Part shown: piece after piece, positions 10,627 to 22,379 of the stretch | Numbering within the stretch: the stretch's first letter is position 1 | How the letters are laid out: the number at the start of each line of letters is the position of its first letter | NCBI GenBank assembly: GCA_947650285.1 | Contig: CANTFL010000298.1 | Span: 62,001-126,000 of the forward strand | Direction: 5' to 3' | DNA: 64,000 nucleotides | From: Hyaloperonospora brassicae | Lineage: Eukaryota > Oomycota > Peronosporomycetes > Peronosporales > Peronosporaceae | The notes under the pieces: model-generated | Database searches by the model: none | What the model was told of the DNA's origin: nothing | The model's input: the letters and a program-made list of their open reading frames with translations, nothing else | Program-made: the position numbers and the translations under genes

Positions 10627-12240
10627 ATGACATCGAGCATCGACATGAACGCCGAGTTGGCGCAGCTCGGGCGCGAACAAGAGCTCTTCCTCCAGCAGCG
10701 AAAGCGTCCGTCGGCAACTGTCACTCGGTGTGGCACTACTCCCGAGCGGGCATCAAACGGGCACCCGCATCCAGAGCTCGTGGATCTCGCGCCTGGACAC
10801 GGCGCTGGTCAAGTGCTGAAGAATGTCGTGGAGCGCCACGCGACGGTATTGGTGGGTCTTAACGAGCGGTTGGTGCTCCGTGGGTCAAATCCAAAAAACC
10901 CACTGGAGTTTCCAAGTGCCGCTCGACGGCAGGGGCTAGGGGACAAGAAGGACGATCGTCGTGGTCGTACGAAAACCTCTCGTTTTGGGCGACGACGGTG
11001 CGCAGCGCAGCAGCATGCGGACAAAAAGACGTCTGACACGGTGGAAATGCGCGCAATCGACGCGATGAGCCGCGCGCGCGTGCGGGACATGAGCGCGCAG
11101 GAGGTACAGGAAGCGCAGCAAGAGCGCGTGCAGACGCTGGACGCGCAACTGATTGCCAAATTGCGGAGTCGACGCCAACCTGTGAAAGTCAGAGCGAGCA
11201 TTCACTCGACCGAGCGCGCGCGTGTGTTGACAGGAGAAGAAAAAGGAGAAGCAGCAGATGGAAAAGATGGAGGAGATGGGAAAGATGGAGACGATCGGGA
11301 GGAAGGCATGACACGGGAGATGCGCACGACGCACATGATGCAACAGCTGGCAGCAGTCAAGACGGACGAGGAGCTCCAGGCGCAAGTCGAGCTCTTGCCA
11401 CTGGAAGAGTGTGCGAAGCTCGAATGGACGCAGCGCCAGAGCGGGACGGTCAAAGACAGAAGACGGAGTGGACAGCATCAAGCGCGTTGCTATGCAGACG
11501 CGACGCGACGCTCGAGCGCTTTGACTTGGACGGGAACCTGCTCGAAGCGACGGACGCCGAGTTGTCCATGCATTCCGGTTTGTTCCACCACGGCGACGAC
11601 CCAGAAGCTGCGGGGTACACTGTACCGGAGCTGTTGCACCTCGCACGTAGCACTGTGGCGAGCCAGCGCACCATGGCGCTCCAAGTCGTGGCCAAAATTT
11701 TACATCGACGACAGTTGCTGGCAAACGCTTCTCGTCCTCTTGTACCACGAACATTCCCTCGTGACATGGCAATGACGCTTCGAATTGTGCTGGACGACCA
11801 GAACTATACGGCGCTAGGTACTGCTGTGTCTGCCCCTCATGCGTTTGTCGTTCCTGTGGAAACTGACGATTGTCTTCTTGACAAGCGCTTGTATCCTGAG
11901 CTCAAGCATGGCACCGTTGTACTGCCGCCAAGTGTTCACCTCCACCGCAACGGACATGGCGCTCAAACGAACAGCGAGGGCTGTGACTCATACGACGCTA
12001 AAGAGGTGGTGTACATTGACACAAGCGAGACTGATGATGGATCGAGCATCAGCGACGAGGATATCGCAGCGCTGGATCGGTCCAAGCTCTTTTAAACATG
12101 GATCTAGGCACGCGGCTATGCTACATTCTCGAGAGGATTGAGCTGCCGAGCCAAACGCCGCAGAGAAAATGCTGGAGATTCTGACCACGGTAGCTCGCCA
12201 TTCTACGGGTGCAGCTCACGAACTCAGCCCAAACGCCTGA
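10627..12240 (+). pseudogene. RPAP1: RPAP1-like RNA polymerase II-associated protein 1, copy A
   Basis: The frame from 10,627 encodes an N-terminal RPAP1-type helix (AIDAMSRARVRDMSAQEVQE, then QERVQTLDAQLIAKLRSR, around 11,056-11,170). After a frame change near 11,430 comes the C-terminal signature: RFDLDGNLL, HSGLFHHGDDPEAAGYTVPE and LARSTVASQRTMALQVVAKI (about 11,518-11,700). Further frame changes near 12,093 and 12,160 connect YILERIELPSQTP and EKMLEILTTVARHS. RPAP1 aids assembly and nuclear import of RNA polymerase II and is usually over 1,000 residues. This copy keeps under half and has at least three frameshifts, all shared by copy A'. Introns cannot fully explain them, as no GT-AG pair was seen at the breaks. 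Confidence 0.82.
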
Positions 12241-12554
12241 CTGTTGTGATAGCTATAGCAGCGGGGCATTGAAAACGGAGAAGTGTAGACTTTCCAAGAG
12301 GGTAAGGCACGGTCGCTGCAGCTGTCGTTGAAGGTCTTACAGCTGGTGCGAGGCCTTTGTCAGGGATAACGCAGCGTAGCTTCTGCACTCATAGCGAACG
12401 GTGTTATTCACAGTACGAAAGGTGTCCTAGCTCTCGAAAAAATGTCCACTGATAAAAATGACGAAGAAGCTGTGGCACTGTTTGGTGACATGTGGGTGGA
12501 AGGCCTCGCATTTAGCACAACCCCCTAGGACACGACCCCAATTGTTGCTGATTT
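12241..12554. other. possible further RPAP1 tail, highly decayed
   Basis: Translated scraps such as DEEAVALFGDMWVEGLAF (about 12,460-12,510) may continue the RPAP1 C-terminal region, but stops are frequent and the match is weak. Confidence 0.3.
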
Positions 12555-13260
12555 TGTAGCGGAGCTACGCAGCTCCTTCAGTTAGAGGAAGACATAACGC
12601 TCAGTGAACAAACGTTAGTTCAAAGAACCCGACTCGGATAGTCAACAAGATCGAGAGCTTACAATTCATGTTTTAGGGTGGCAAACAATTCAAGGAATTA
12701 CACCACAGAGTGCTCAAGAGTAGCTGCCTTAACAAATCGTTTGATGAACTCTCAACGATCTAAGACGCATTGGAAAAACACGTGTATGATACAGGTCACA
12801 GGAAAACCGAACTTTACTTGTTGTTATCTAAAAGAACACATCAGACTAAATGTACTTGATCTAGACACTAATGTTTTTAATCAATACCTCTCACAAGATC
12901 TCGTTTTTTGGTGGCTGACACACGTCAACTCTCTACAACTGACCTGTTGTTCGAATGCCATTTTAACGGGATACCATCCCTGTTGTAAATTATACAAATT
13001 GTCGGCTACTGGCCAACGTGTAACCCCGTTACAACTACCCCCACCAGACTGGCGGTACCACAAAGCGTTAATCGAATTCTTTCCTCGAAGAGGTCGGATT
13101 GTGCGCGCTTGACCTCGCGGTTTCTCAAAGCACCAAACACCATGGTATCGCTGCCTCTCGAGTCTCCGACAATCTTCTCTTAGCTCAATCACAAAGAGGA
13201 GGTCGACTGTGGTAGCGATGCCGGTGTCCCCCCATGAAGAAGTGACACTGTCCAACACAT
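12555..13260 (+). repeat. dispersed repeat, copy 1 of 3
   Basis: This part of arm A also occurs at 40,780-41,480 (inverted, in arm A') and, partly, at 19,440-19,880 (inverted), outside the duplication. A 144-codon frame at 12,678 contains FNQYLSQDLVFWWLTHVNSL, readable in all three copies. It also contains the GTGTAACCCCGTTACA string. I do not recognise a family. The third copy shows it is a repeat older than the segmental duplication. Confidence 0.7.
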
Positions 13261-13425
13261 CTGTATATGAGGCAAAGACTCATACGCCACCAAACATATT
13301 CGCCAAATGAGGCGAACCCAACGCGTCAGTGACACCGCGTCATTCAAGCGATGCTGGCGATGCCATCATCACAAATCCGCTCGATGAGCAACAGCAGCTG
13401 GCTGTTTAGCAAGAAGAAAGATTTC

Positions 13426-14224
13426 TGCGTCGTACGCAGCTTGCTGCTACCCTGGCAGGTTACCATGGCTACGTGATCTTTTCACCTAGTGTGGAAGAAC
13501 GTTAACTGGAAACGTCTGGCCGTTCGTCGGCAACGTGGGACATCGGTACGAACCCACTTCTTCTGAGCGGGTGTCCAGTCGGCAGGTACTTCAAGATTAA
13601 TACCAGGAGCCGTATTTGACTACCCAACGTCAATACAAGGTGCGACTTGACTTACAAGCACAAGGTGCACCGGTTCCAATGATATGGTATAACCATTCTC
13701 GTATTCGCGGGCGAATCTCAGGAGTAAGAAGACAATTCGTTCGTCCGCTGGGTGTATCGAAAATGACATCTCAAAAGTATTGAGTCTTATAAGATCAAGT
13801 ACCGATGTGACAGACATTCATCCAGAACGAAAGCTTCAGTGTGACTAAGCCACGATCAAGGCCAGAGACCAGTTGCGTAATTGCTCAAATTAAGCTCCAG
13901 CTACGCCGGTACCCGCGGGTTCCAGCCACGTGTTGCAAAGCAATACGCTTCCTCACACCACTGAAGGTGATAATCGTGCTCGGTCTTAGTAATAACATTG
14001 CCACGATGTTCGAAAATATTTAAGGTGTATAAGCAATCATGCCGAAGGGATACCTCAAGCTCCCATCAGCTCAACGAATCCAAGCACCCAATCCGATTCA
14101 CAAGATACTGGTATTAACCCTTACGACGACGTCGTTTCATGAATCTCGTCACATAGAACTGGTGACTCCCTTATTAAACCAACGTCGGGGGTGGTCGGGG
14201 TACTAGAAACGGTTGTGTTTAATA
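13426..14224. other. unidentified degenerate coding-like stretch
   Basis: Forward translation gives protein-like pieces with stops, for example EERFLRRTQLAATLAGYHGY (about 13,418), ATWDIGTNPLLLSGCPVG (about 13,532) and SFVRWVYRK (about 13,735). These suggest a decayed gene or element protein, but I cannot assign it. The inverted duplication ends at its left edge, where a shared LAV/LFSK segment (AACAGCCAGCTG) is the last homology with 40,627. Confidence 0.35.
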
Positions 14225-14640
14225 TGTTGGCATGTTTCGGTAGTCAAGTGATATAATTTGTGTTGGTATCACCTGATTGGTGGGTTTTTTTAACGGCTTG
14301 TAATGTAGGACCGCGAAGACACAATCTGTGGATGGGACATAAATAGATGAGGCTTGACGCATGGAGCGACGCAGAGACAACTTAACCGTTGGGACTTAAC
14401 AGATTGTCATGTGGGATCGGAAAGAGACGGTTTGAGGATGGGACAAGGAGAGACGGGGATTGACGGGTGGAGCAACGCAGTGACAACTTGACCGTTGGGA
14501 CAGGACGATACGGTTGCAATACGAGACGGCGTATGGTATGAGCAGGAAGACGGATGCCTTCGGTATGTGGTCAAGTTGCAGTGCAAGCATATATTGTAGA
14601 ATTGACGATCAAAAGCAGGTATAATCAATAATATCTCACT
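14225..14640 (+). repeat. Copia 2 5' LTR (end approximate)
   Basis: It begins TGTTGGCATG and resembles 19,210-19,437. It contains an internal direct duplication: a segment of about 70 bp starting GGATGGGACA at 14,331 recurs at 14,436, including GACAACTT(A/G)ACCGTTGGGAC. The 3' boundary is uncertain because no clear primer binding site follows. Confidence 0.6.
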
Positions 14641-15189
14641 TTTACATTTACCTAACTGTGCACGAGTGCATTTGTAAAAGATCCAAATTCAAAAGGTCAT
14701 GAGTTCAATCGTATATCTTGAGGCTGGTGCAGCTACTAAATCTGGACCCATCTTGGAATCGACGGTCCAAACAAGGCCGTCAATATAGCCGCAAAGCATA
14801 GTCAGCAGCACCCGTGGCGAAGATGGACAATATGATGGCTATGCTCGGGGGCAACTCCGAACGAATGAATCAAATGGAGTCTTCCTAGAAGGATAAAGCC
14901 GGCAGGAACCAAAAAAGAATCATCAGAATCAATTTTTGGTATGATCCTGGGAGTGGAAGAGGGGATGGCTCTCCAGGCCTTAAATTGTACCACTCTTCCT
15001 AAGAAGTCCATAAACGTGTCGCCGGCGCCGCAATTTGGGTCATGACGGCAAGATCAAGCAAATGTTGATGCGCACCATGGGCAACATGGCGCTGCGGATC
15101 TCAACATGAGGCCTCGACCCAAACATGTACACCACAGACAGAGGGCTCCTGCGGCTTATTATCCCAGTGTGGGTATGCCGAACATGATG

Positions 15190-15950
15190 TACATTCAACG
15201 TGGACCGCAAGTTTAGGGATGCCAGACGCGCGGCACCGAAGGCTTGCATTGCAACCTTCGACGGCAAGAAACTCTGCCATGAATTTGAAAGTGAATTCCT
15301 TGAATGGGCAAGAAATTTGTTCGTCAAGTCGAGGTTGCGGAGCGAGCCTGTGAATTTGCATGACCGGAGGAAGTAAAGGTTGGTTTCTTGGTGCAACACT
15401 TGTTCTGCAAAGCGCAGACGTACGACCGTCGGCAGGTGGAGAATTGGCGGTTTTAAATTTAAACTCTGGAACATGCCATGCAACGACTACTTCAGCTTTT
15501 CAACACCAAGATATCACCTACGCAGAGCACGAAGCTTTTCACGGCTCCGAAGGCGGGACACAGAAGCTGGGCGGACCATTTTTGTACCTGATAGGCGTGA
15601 GTGATGCATGCGGAGGGGCGGACAACTTGGTGATCGACAATGTTATACACTAGGCGGACCCGCACATGCGGACGTCCATGCTGTCCAGGTTAGGATAAGT
15701 TTTAGTATTGACCCCTTACGACAGGATGAAGAACTATCAAAACTGGCGCAGTCGACGGAGATTGACACACATGCAAAGAACCTAGGACGAGACGCGGTGA
15801 ACATTGTTGAACCAAGGAAGGAGTCAAAAGACAAGGCTTCTACGAAGGGGAAGACGAAGTTCTGTCACGGCGTTGAACGTATATGTTACAAGTATGGGGA
15901 AGTCGGACATATCATGTCAATGTGTCTGCGGGGGGAGAACAACATATCAA
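15190..15950 (+). pseudogene. Copia 2 gag remnant
   Basis: Forward fragments FDGKKLCHEFESEFLEWARN (15,258), then QLFNTKISPTQSTKLFTAPK and DNLVIDNVIHYADPHMRTSM (to about 15,680) form a Copia-type capsid. CYKYGEVGHIMSMC (about 15,885) is a zinc knuckle whose second Cys is Tyr, so it could not bind zinc normally. Stops and frame changes are present. Confidence 0.7.
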
Positions 15951-16290
15951 GGGCAAACTTCCCTTTGCAATTGGCAGTGGTAAAGACATTCAGGAACATC
16001 AATGGATTCTTGACAGTGGGTCAAGAAGACAATTGGTCAACGACCTAAGTCTGCTGGTAGGCCCGGAAGCCTATCACAGTAGATGTTTGACTGCAGCCAC
16101 CGACGGAGGTGTGATGCGCATGACCAAACAAGGAAGCGTCGGCATTGAGGTTGTTGCGCTTGGAGTCGTCAAAACCATACGACTCCTCGATGTCCAGTAC
16201 GCTGCCGACCTCGAGCGAAACATCATTTCCTGTGCCAGCTCTAGGCTAAAGGATGCGTCATTGAATATCGAGGAGGGAGGTGTGTGTTGA
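15951..16290 (+). pseudogene. Copia 2 protease remnant
   Basis: HQWILDSGSRRQLVNDLSLL near 16,000 is the aspartic protease motif (D-S-G-S in place of D-S-G-A). It continues with GVMRMTKQGSVGIEV and LLDVQYAADLERNIISCASS, the protease C-terminal lobe of Copia elements, and ends at a stop at 16,290. Confidence 0.75.
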
Positions 16291-16830
16291 CCTCTGGACT
16301 CAGGGGTGTACCGGTTATGGATGTTGATTGCAATAACAATGTGTTGGTTGTTGAAGTGATAGGACTAAGATCTATGGTCAGTGGCAAACCACGACAGGCG
16401 ATGATGGCAGTACTCAACTCACCAGAATATGAACTCGATTCGGATATTCAGCGTAGTAGGTTGATGCACTTCCATTGCCGGCTGGATCACCTTTGTTTCG
16501 ATACGATCAACAAGATGACCAAAGAACCGGCTTTAGTCATCAAGTCACTAAACACAACACACATGAATTAACTGGAGTGTGCTATAGGAAAACAATTCAA
16601 AAGAGTGCAGTCAAAAAGCGACACAGGCATAAATTCGCCCATCGGTGTCATAGGCGATGTGATATGATCCGATATAGGAGGTCCGATGACTATACGATAT
16701 CGCCTGATTATTCGTTACGTGATAAAAGTTCGTTGAACATCGGTCCAACTACTGCCGCGTGTGTTTGGCCAAGTCCAAGGATGTTGCAGCACTCGAGTTC
16801 AATTATTTCCTCGTGAATTTCGGATGCAAA
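16291..16830 (+). pseudogene. Copia 2 integrase N-terminal remnant
   Basis: SRLMHFHCRLDHLCFDTINK (about 16,455) matches the pre-integrase H-x-RL-H-x segment. CYRKTIQKSAVKKRH follows at 16,580 in the position of the Cys pair. The DDE core is barely traceable downstream. Confidence 0.6.
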
Positions 16831-17639
16831 TTGGATTGATAGCTCCACGTGCTACGCACGGACGGAGGTGAAAAATGCACGACGTTGGGTGTATTTTGAT
16901 CGGCAACAGGTGCTTCACGTCAAGTGATTGAAGCCAGGGACCAGGCCAGTAAAGGAAAAGCTGAAAGGATGCAGCGAACGAATATTAACATGGTACGAAG
17001 CATGGTGTGTGCCTAGAACCTACCTCTGTCTTTCTGGAGTGAGGCCCACGATTTTTTAACATAGATTCTGACCCGAAGCAGATCCAACCCTCGTGGTGTA
17101 TCAACAATGAAGTATTTGAATCTATATGTGCCCAAGTTAGACAGCCTCATTGTATTCGCTTCTGCATGCACAATCCAAGTTGATGCAAGGAAAAAATAAC
17201 TCGAAGAGCGCGGGAAAGCGGCCATAATAATTGGCAAGAGTAATGAAAAAAGGGGTGCAAGGTGTACATCCTCAAGAAGAAGGTGGTCGTGGATGACGCA
17301 AGGTGATGAAAGCATCGAATCATTATTGGAAGAGCAAAACGAAAACCTCATTTCTGGCCTGGATGAAGTTGATGGTCATGAAAAGTCACTTAACCATGAC
17401 CAATCGGGTTTTCAAGGACAATCAAGTGTCAAGAGACGTAACAAAAAGTAGTACAAGGATCGAATATCAGGCTGGACGAGAGAGCGACACGGTGCAATAC
17501 CGGTCAGTAAACAACAAGCTGAAAGCTTGCGAGTGAAGAATCTTCTGAACCAAATTATTTCGTCAATGCGATTATGGTGCAAGACCCCAAAAATAATGGG
17601 GAAACGGGAGGGAGAAAAATCAACAGCAGTGGGTCACTC

Positions 17640-18480
17640 CTATGACTGAAGAATTGGATGCACCGATCTCGAACAACATTGAAAGGTTGTGGTGCCACTT
17701 AAGAGTGCACATGTGTTGTACGACAAGTGGGTATACAAGACCTAGACCATGCAAACGGGCAAATAGATCGATACAATCCTTTCTTGGTTGCTTAAGAAAA
17801 CGAACAGGCGCTCGGAGTGAACTATACTCTCACATTTGCGGCAGCCGTGGACTTGGAAACGGTAAAGTTGATCCTGGTGCTCTACAGTCGGTGGAACGTA
17901 CCACGGTGATATGCCCAACGCGTACGTCAAGTCCGAAAAGTAGGAGCACCAGGACATTTACATGAAGTCGTGCAAGGGAATGGTCGTGAATGAGAAATAG
18001 CTCGAGCGTCTGGGAGTAAAATCGTCAAACAACTTAGCACTACTGCTGAAGAAGTCGCTGTAGAGTTTGAAACAGGCCGGACGACTATGAAACAAATTAC
18101 TTGACTTCAAGCTGCGTCAGATTGGATCCAGACAATGGACGACGGATATGTGCTTTTACTACAAGTACCACAGACAGACATGCACTATGGTTAGCGTCTA
18201 CGTTGATGACCTGTTGGTCACCGGAACCAAGCAAAACTCTGTCGATGAGTCGTTTGTTAAGATGATATATCTGTCTATCAATTAACAATGAATCGTAAAT
18301 AAGTTTCCAGGGATACGCATTAAAATTTCCGACTCGACTAAATATATTTTGTATCATCATGTGACGATTAAACTGTTGCGGAAGGAGTTTAAATTAGACT
18401 CAGCAAACGGAGTGAAAACTCCAATGGGAATGATTGTAGCCTAGATGATAAGGCTGATTAAGGCTAACTAATTGCGAGGA
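17640..18480 (+). pseudogene. Copia 2 reverse transcriptase remnant
   Basis: A stretch at about 17,840-17,990 (TFAAAVDLETVKLIL, then DMPNAYVKSE) is the RT fingers/palm. TCTMVSVYVDDLLVTGTK has an intact YVDD at 18,199-18,210. Frame changes and stops separate the pieces. Confidence 0.75.
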
Positions 18481-18599
18481 ACGCGAAGGTCGAACCAATG
18501 TAAAATTATTTAATCGATGGTGGGGAGTCCAGTGTGGATTGCATGATTCACGCGTCCCGGATTTTTTTTGATGTGCGCAAGGCCACGAGACAGACTCAA

Positions 18600-19110
18600 A
18601 GGCCGGCGGTCAAGGATTGAAAGAACGCCAAGAGGATCATGCGATACTTGAAGATGTTGAAGAACTTGAAGTTGCACCTGAATGGTGTTGGAACGACATC
18701 AAGGGACGTTAGGATCGAGTACTGGAGCGATGCAGACTTCTATCCGTACAAGGCTGACCGTAAGTCTGTATCTGGATGTGTGCTAACTATGGACGGAGCT
18801 GTTGTTCTGTGGTTGTGCAAGAAGCAATCAGGAGTATTGATGAACACTATGGAAGCAGAGTTCATCTCGGCGTCGCGATCTGGTCGCAAGCTGCTGGGCA
18901 CAAGGGTATTACTAAACGAGCTCTAGATGAGTGTGCGTGATCCGTACGCCGATGTAGATACACAGCCAAGCTGCAATCAAGCAGCTAGAGTTTAAGTAGA
19001 GCACTTTGAGCTCGGAGCAAGTCGACATACGTTTCAAGTTCATTTTGTATCATGCACAAGAAAACATTGTGGTAACAAGATGCGTGAAGTCGTCAACATG
19101 AATACGGACA
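18600..19110 (+). pseudogene. Copia 2 RNase H remnant
   Basis: A 95-codon open frame (18,639-18,926) contains GYSDAD-type EYWSDADFYPYKADRKSVSG and NTMEAEFISAS with the D and E catalytic positions kept. A later KFILYHAQENIVVTR-type segment near 19,040 completes the domain. Confidence 0.75.
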
Positions 19111-19209
19111 TACTGACACTGCCATTTACGTCGCCATTTATAGAAAAAATACGAGGGATACTTAAAATTAAGGTCATTCAGGATGACACCGATCTGTCTT
19201 CGTTGCATA

Positions 19210-19437
19210 TGTTGGAAACGAATTTGTTTTACATGTTTTCATGTTTCCATGGTCAAGGGCTATAACATGTGAGGGTCTCATCTGATTGTAGGGTTGTGTG
19301 ACAGCATGCCATGTGGGACCAGAAAGAGACGATTATAGGATTGGACACGGACGGGCCTCGACAAGTGCAGAGACGTGGTATCAACTTGTCGGTTGAGACA
19401 TGACGAGCGTCACAGGTTTAAACGTCATTTGCTAGCG
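19210..19437 (+). repeat. Copia 2 3' LTR, partial
   Basis: It begins TGTTGGAAAC, matches the 5' LTR in parts, and is cut by the dispersed repeat starting near 19,440. Confidence 0.6.
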
Positions 19438-19439
19438 TG

Positions 19440-19880
19440 GAGCTGTATAATTTACAAGAGGGACGGTATCCCGTTAAAATGGCATTCGAACAACAGGTCA
19501 GTTGTAGAGAGTTGACGTGTGTCAGCCACCAAAAAACGAGATCTTGTGAGAGGTATTGATTAAAAACATTAGTGTCTAGATCAAGTACTTTTAGTCTAAG
19601 GTGTTCTTTTCGATAACAACAAGTAAAGTTCGGTTTTCCTGTGACCTGTATCATACACGTGTCTTTCCAATGCGTCTTAGATCGTTGAGAGTTCATCAAA
19701 CGACTTGTTAAGGCAGCTACTCTTGATCACTATGTAGCGCAATTCTTTGAATCGTTTGCCACCGTAAAACATGAATTGTAAGCTCTCGATCTTGTTGACT
19801 ATCCGAGTCGGGTTTTTGAACTAACGTTTGTTCACTGAGCGTTAAGTCTTCCTCTGAATGAAGAAACTGTGTAGCTTCTC
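19440..19880 (-). repeat. dispersed repeat, copy 2 of 3
   Basis: Collinear with 41,040-41,480 (same strand) and inverted relative to 12,555-13,000. About 95% identical by eye until about 19,860, where homology ends after CTTCCTCT. It lacks the adjoining RPAP1 sequence, so it is an independent copy. Confidence 0.8.
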
Positions 19881-20689
19881 AACCCTTCGTTGCACTTGCA
19901 GTCAATCTACGCTTGATTTGATAAAAATTAATTCTTTGTGAGGATTGGATACTTCACACCTCTATTGAAGAACCAAAATTCGCGCCTTGCGAGATAGCCA
20001 CGGCTTTGGGCCCAGAGTACGTGATATGGTTTAAGTCGCAAGGCCCGGACGTGTTGAAAACACTTCTATTGAGGTTTATGCGATACGAGACCACGTCAGG
20101 TCCATGACCACATGGCGTCGGCTATGCACACACGTTTCGTGTATATTCCAGACGATAAGGTAATGCTCAAACCAGTCCAATTAAACAATTAATCCTACGC
20201 GGAGAAGGAAATATGAAATCTCATCCTCTCGATTTTGATGTATATATAGACCATAAGTGGGGCTGATACCGGTCGATTATAATAAGATCGCGGTGGCGAT
20301 ATACATATTTCTAATAGATCGAATGATTAAAAACTTACGCGCAGTGAGTTTATCGATACTTCCTTTCCTTCAGTAAAATAGCTTTTAGCTACAGATGACT
20401 CGCACTTTTGTGACGCCTAATCGAAAATTCACGTATGATCAAGCTTCTGATCAATCTATTAGGGTACGATGATTGGTTGGACTATGTCCAAGAGTTTTAA
20501 ACACTAATCGCTGCTATGTAGAGAAATTTTCTTCCAGAGGTCTTTTATTTGACAATATTAATGGAAGGACCTCGCCCTGGTCCCACTAAAACCAACGTCT
20601 TCCGTTTTCACTCAAATATCTTGGAAGGGAATGTTGAGATAGCTCAAACACGCACTAAAACTTGAGCTTGCTAAGATTTGTTTGAATAA
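19881..20689. other. unassigned, probably Gypsy gag leader
   Basis: No motif recognised. Its position directly upstream of a gag tail suggests the 5' part of the following Gypsy element. Confidence 0.35.
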
Positions 20690-20699
20690 GTAAAACCCA

Positions 20700-21430
20700 A
20701 GCTCTACCTGCGCAAGCGCCATGAGCACTTCAGCGTCTTCTAGACCCGAACATATGAATCTCAGCTATGCTGAGAGTGAGAATAGAGACGGAGCTGAGCT
20801 TTAAGTTGCTGAACAGAAGCGCGTTGTTTGTCACTAATATGCGTGCGGAAGCAATAAGCACTTACGCATCACTTTCACATCGCGCAAGTAGCGCCAAGAT
20901 CCAATGAGGCGAAGCTTCGGTCCCAACCATAGGTCTGGTTTGGCGCGGGAACACATGTACAACCAGTAAGCGTGGGCAAGCTACTGGGGTAGAACTAGGC
21001 TCTGGTGATTTTCTTGGATGTAGAGTATGACAAGTATTATCCCAAAGATTTCTGTGCCAGTAAGCACAGAGCGTGGATTAAAGCTTACCGTGTTAGCCTT
21101 CGAAGTGATAATGAAAATCTTTGACAAACAATGGTCGATCGTACTCGAGTCTGGAGAATCGTGGAGTTAGTCTTGACGTCGTTTCATTGAGAAGAGTCAG
21201 CGATACGCTAGATCGCTTAACGCGCATGAGGTTGATTCAATGACCATTCGTTTCGAGACTGGCAGTCGCGTCTTGTAGCCATAAGTTTGGTTGTACCTAG
21301 GGGTTCAGTTTTGGGACTTTGACAGTATTTAAAACTACCTTGGCCTTGATTCGGAGTCGGGATACGATCTTGCCATATATAGATGGCCTGGATTGAACGC
21401 CGTGAGCCATAAATTGATTGGAGGTCAAAG
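20700..21430 (+). pseudogene. Gypsy gag tail and protease remnant
   Basis: Forward fragments RPEHMNLSYAESENRDG and YACGSNKHLRITF are the EPMDLS-type linker and a damaged zinc knuckle. IVLESGES, then RYARSLNAHEVDSMTIRFET and FWDFDSI, follow the aspartic protease pattern, with ESG in place of DSG at the active site. The same family is seen on the minus strand at 53,174-53,850. Confidence 0.65.
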
Positions 21431-22379
21431 ACCTTAGTGGCAATGCGCAATGTTCATAGCAAAGTTTTGGCGATCCATGAACCCACCTTTGCTAGGCAAC
21501 GAAAGCACTTTTGGTGCTAACCATTGACAGAGACTGTCAACGTGCTGGACAATAAAATGTCCAAGTTAATTACCTCAGATGTTTGTGATATGAGTCTGAA
21601 ACATACTTCGATCACTGTACGAGAAACGACTCGTACTCCATCGAGTGATATTTGTTCTGATAATGAGTCACTGCATGCTAATGGCATGGTTGGCTTAGGG
21701 CCTAGTCATCAAGAATGTATTTAATCTGATGTGAGTGAGGTGGCACGTGAAATGTACCGAGTGAGGGTGGCCGTGATGGCACCACATTGAATGACGGCAA
21801 TGACATTGTTGGCAAACTGCCGAAGCATTTAAGTCTTGACCCACATAATGCACGCAAAGTTGTACGTTTGAATGCACGATATAAATTGTTCGAGATTAGT
21901 AAATCTTCGCTAGATGTCAGTCAAGACATCAACTCGCGTACAGAGCGTGCAATGATGAGTAGAAAGCACGGGGAGTCATTGTACGGGCATGTACGAGACG
22001 TAAGATCTCCGTAAGGGTACAATCCTGGCGTCGAGTGGCATCTGTAATTTTACTAGTGTCAGAGACGTCAAAAACTGATTATAGTACATATAAAATATTA
22101 CATATGTCAATAAAGTGAAGGGCATCTCGATGGCAGCATTAGCATTGCGGCCCTGCCATAATAGGAAGCTCTAGTTGAGCTAGAAGAGATGTCTGATCGC
22201 AAATTTATCCAGGCTTTAAACACAGGGGGGTTATCCTAATCAGAGTTCCTTAGACCCAACATCGGAAGAAAGAGATTCATCTCGTTACTGGATAAATCAG
22301 TCCTTAAAGGACACAAAGACGGCATTTAGTGCACGTAGTGGACCATGGATCCTGGAGGATTATATAAATCCATTCTATC

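Larger units (their letters stand above)
8848..13425 (+). repeat. inverted segmental duplication, arm A
   Basis: This arm is repeated in reverse orientation at about 40,620-53,173. Positions x in arm A correspond to 62,020-x left of about 10,330 and to 54,038-x right of it. The change reflects the 8-kb Gypsy insertion in arm A'. From 8,848 to about 12,240 the copies look better than 99% identical (a 420-codon frame at 10,513 is unchanged). Identity falls to roughly 95-97% over 12.6-13.25 kb and lower after 13.28 kb. The arm carries the effector-like gene and the RPAP1 pseudogene. Confidence 0.92.
14225..19437 (+). mobile_element. Ty1/Copia retrotransposon remnant 2
   Basis: A second, different Copia element has all parts in order: LTR, gag with a zinc-knuckle remnant, protease, integrase scraps, RT with a YVDD box, RNase H, and a partial 3' LTR. 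Both LTRs start TGTTGG and share GCCATGTGGGA/TCATGTGGGA...GAAAGAGACG and CAACTTG(A/T)C(C/G)GTTG segments. LTR divergence is large and all frames are broken, so the insertion is old. Confidence 0.8.

Noticed and set aside
10936..11772. 278-codon minus-strand ORF across the RPAP1 remnant
   Set aside because: It lies antisense to recognisable RPAP1 protein sequence, is rich in Cys/Arg/Ser typical of a reverse-frame shadow, and has no domain.
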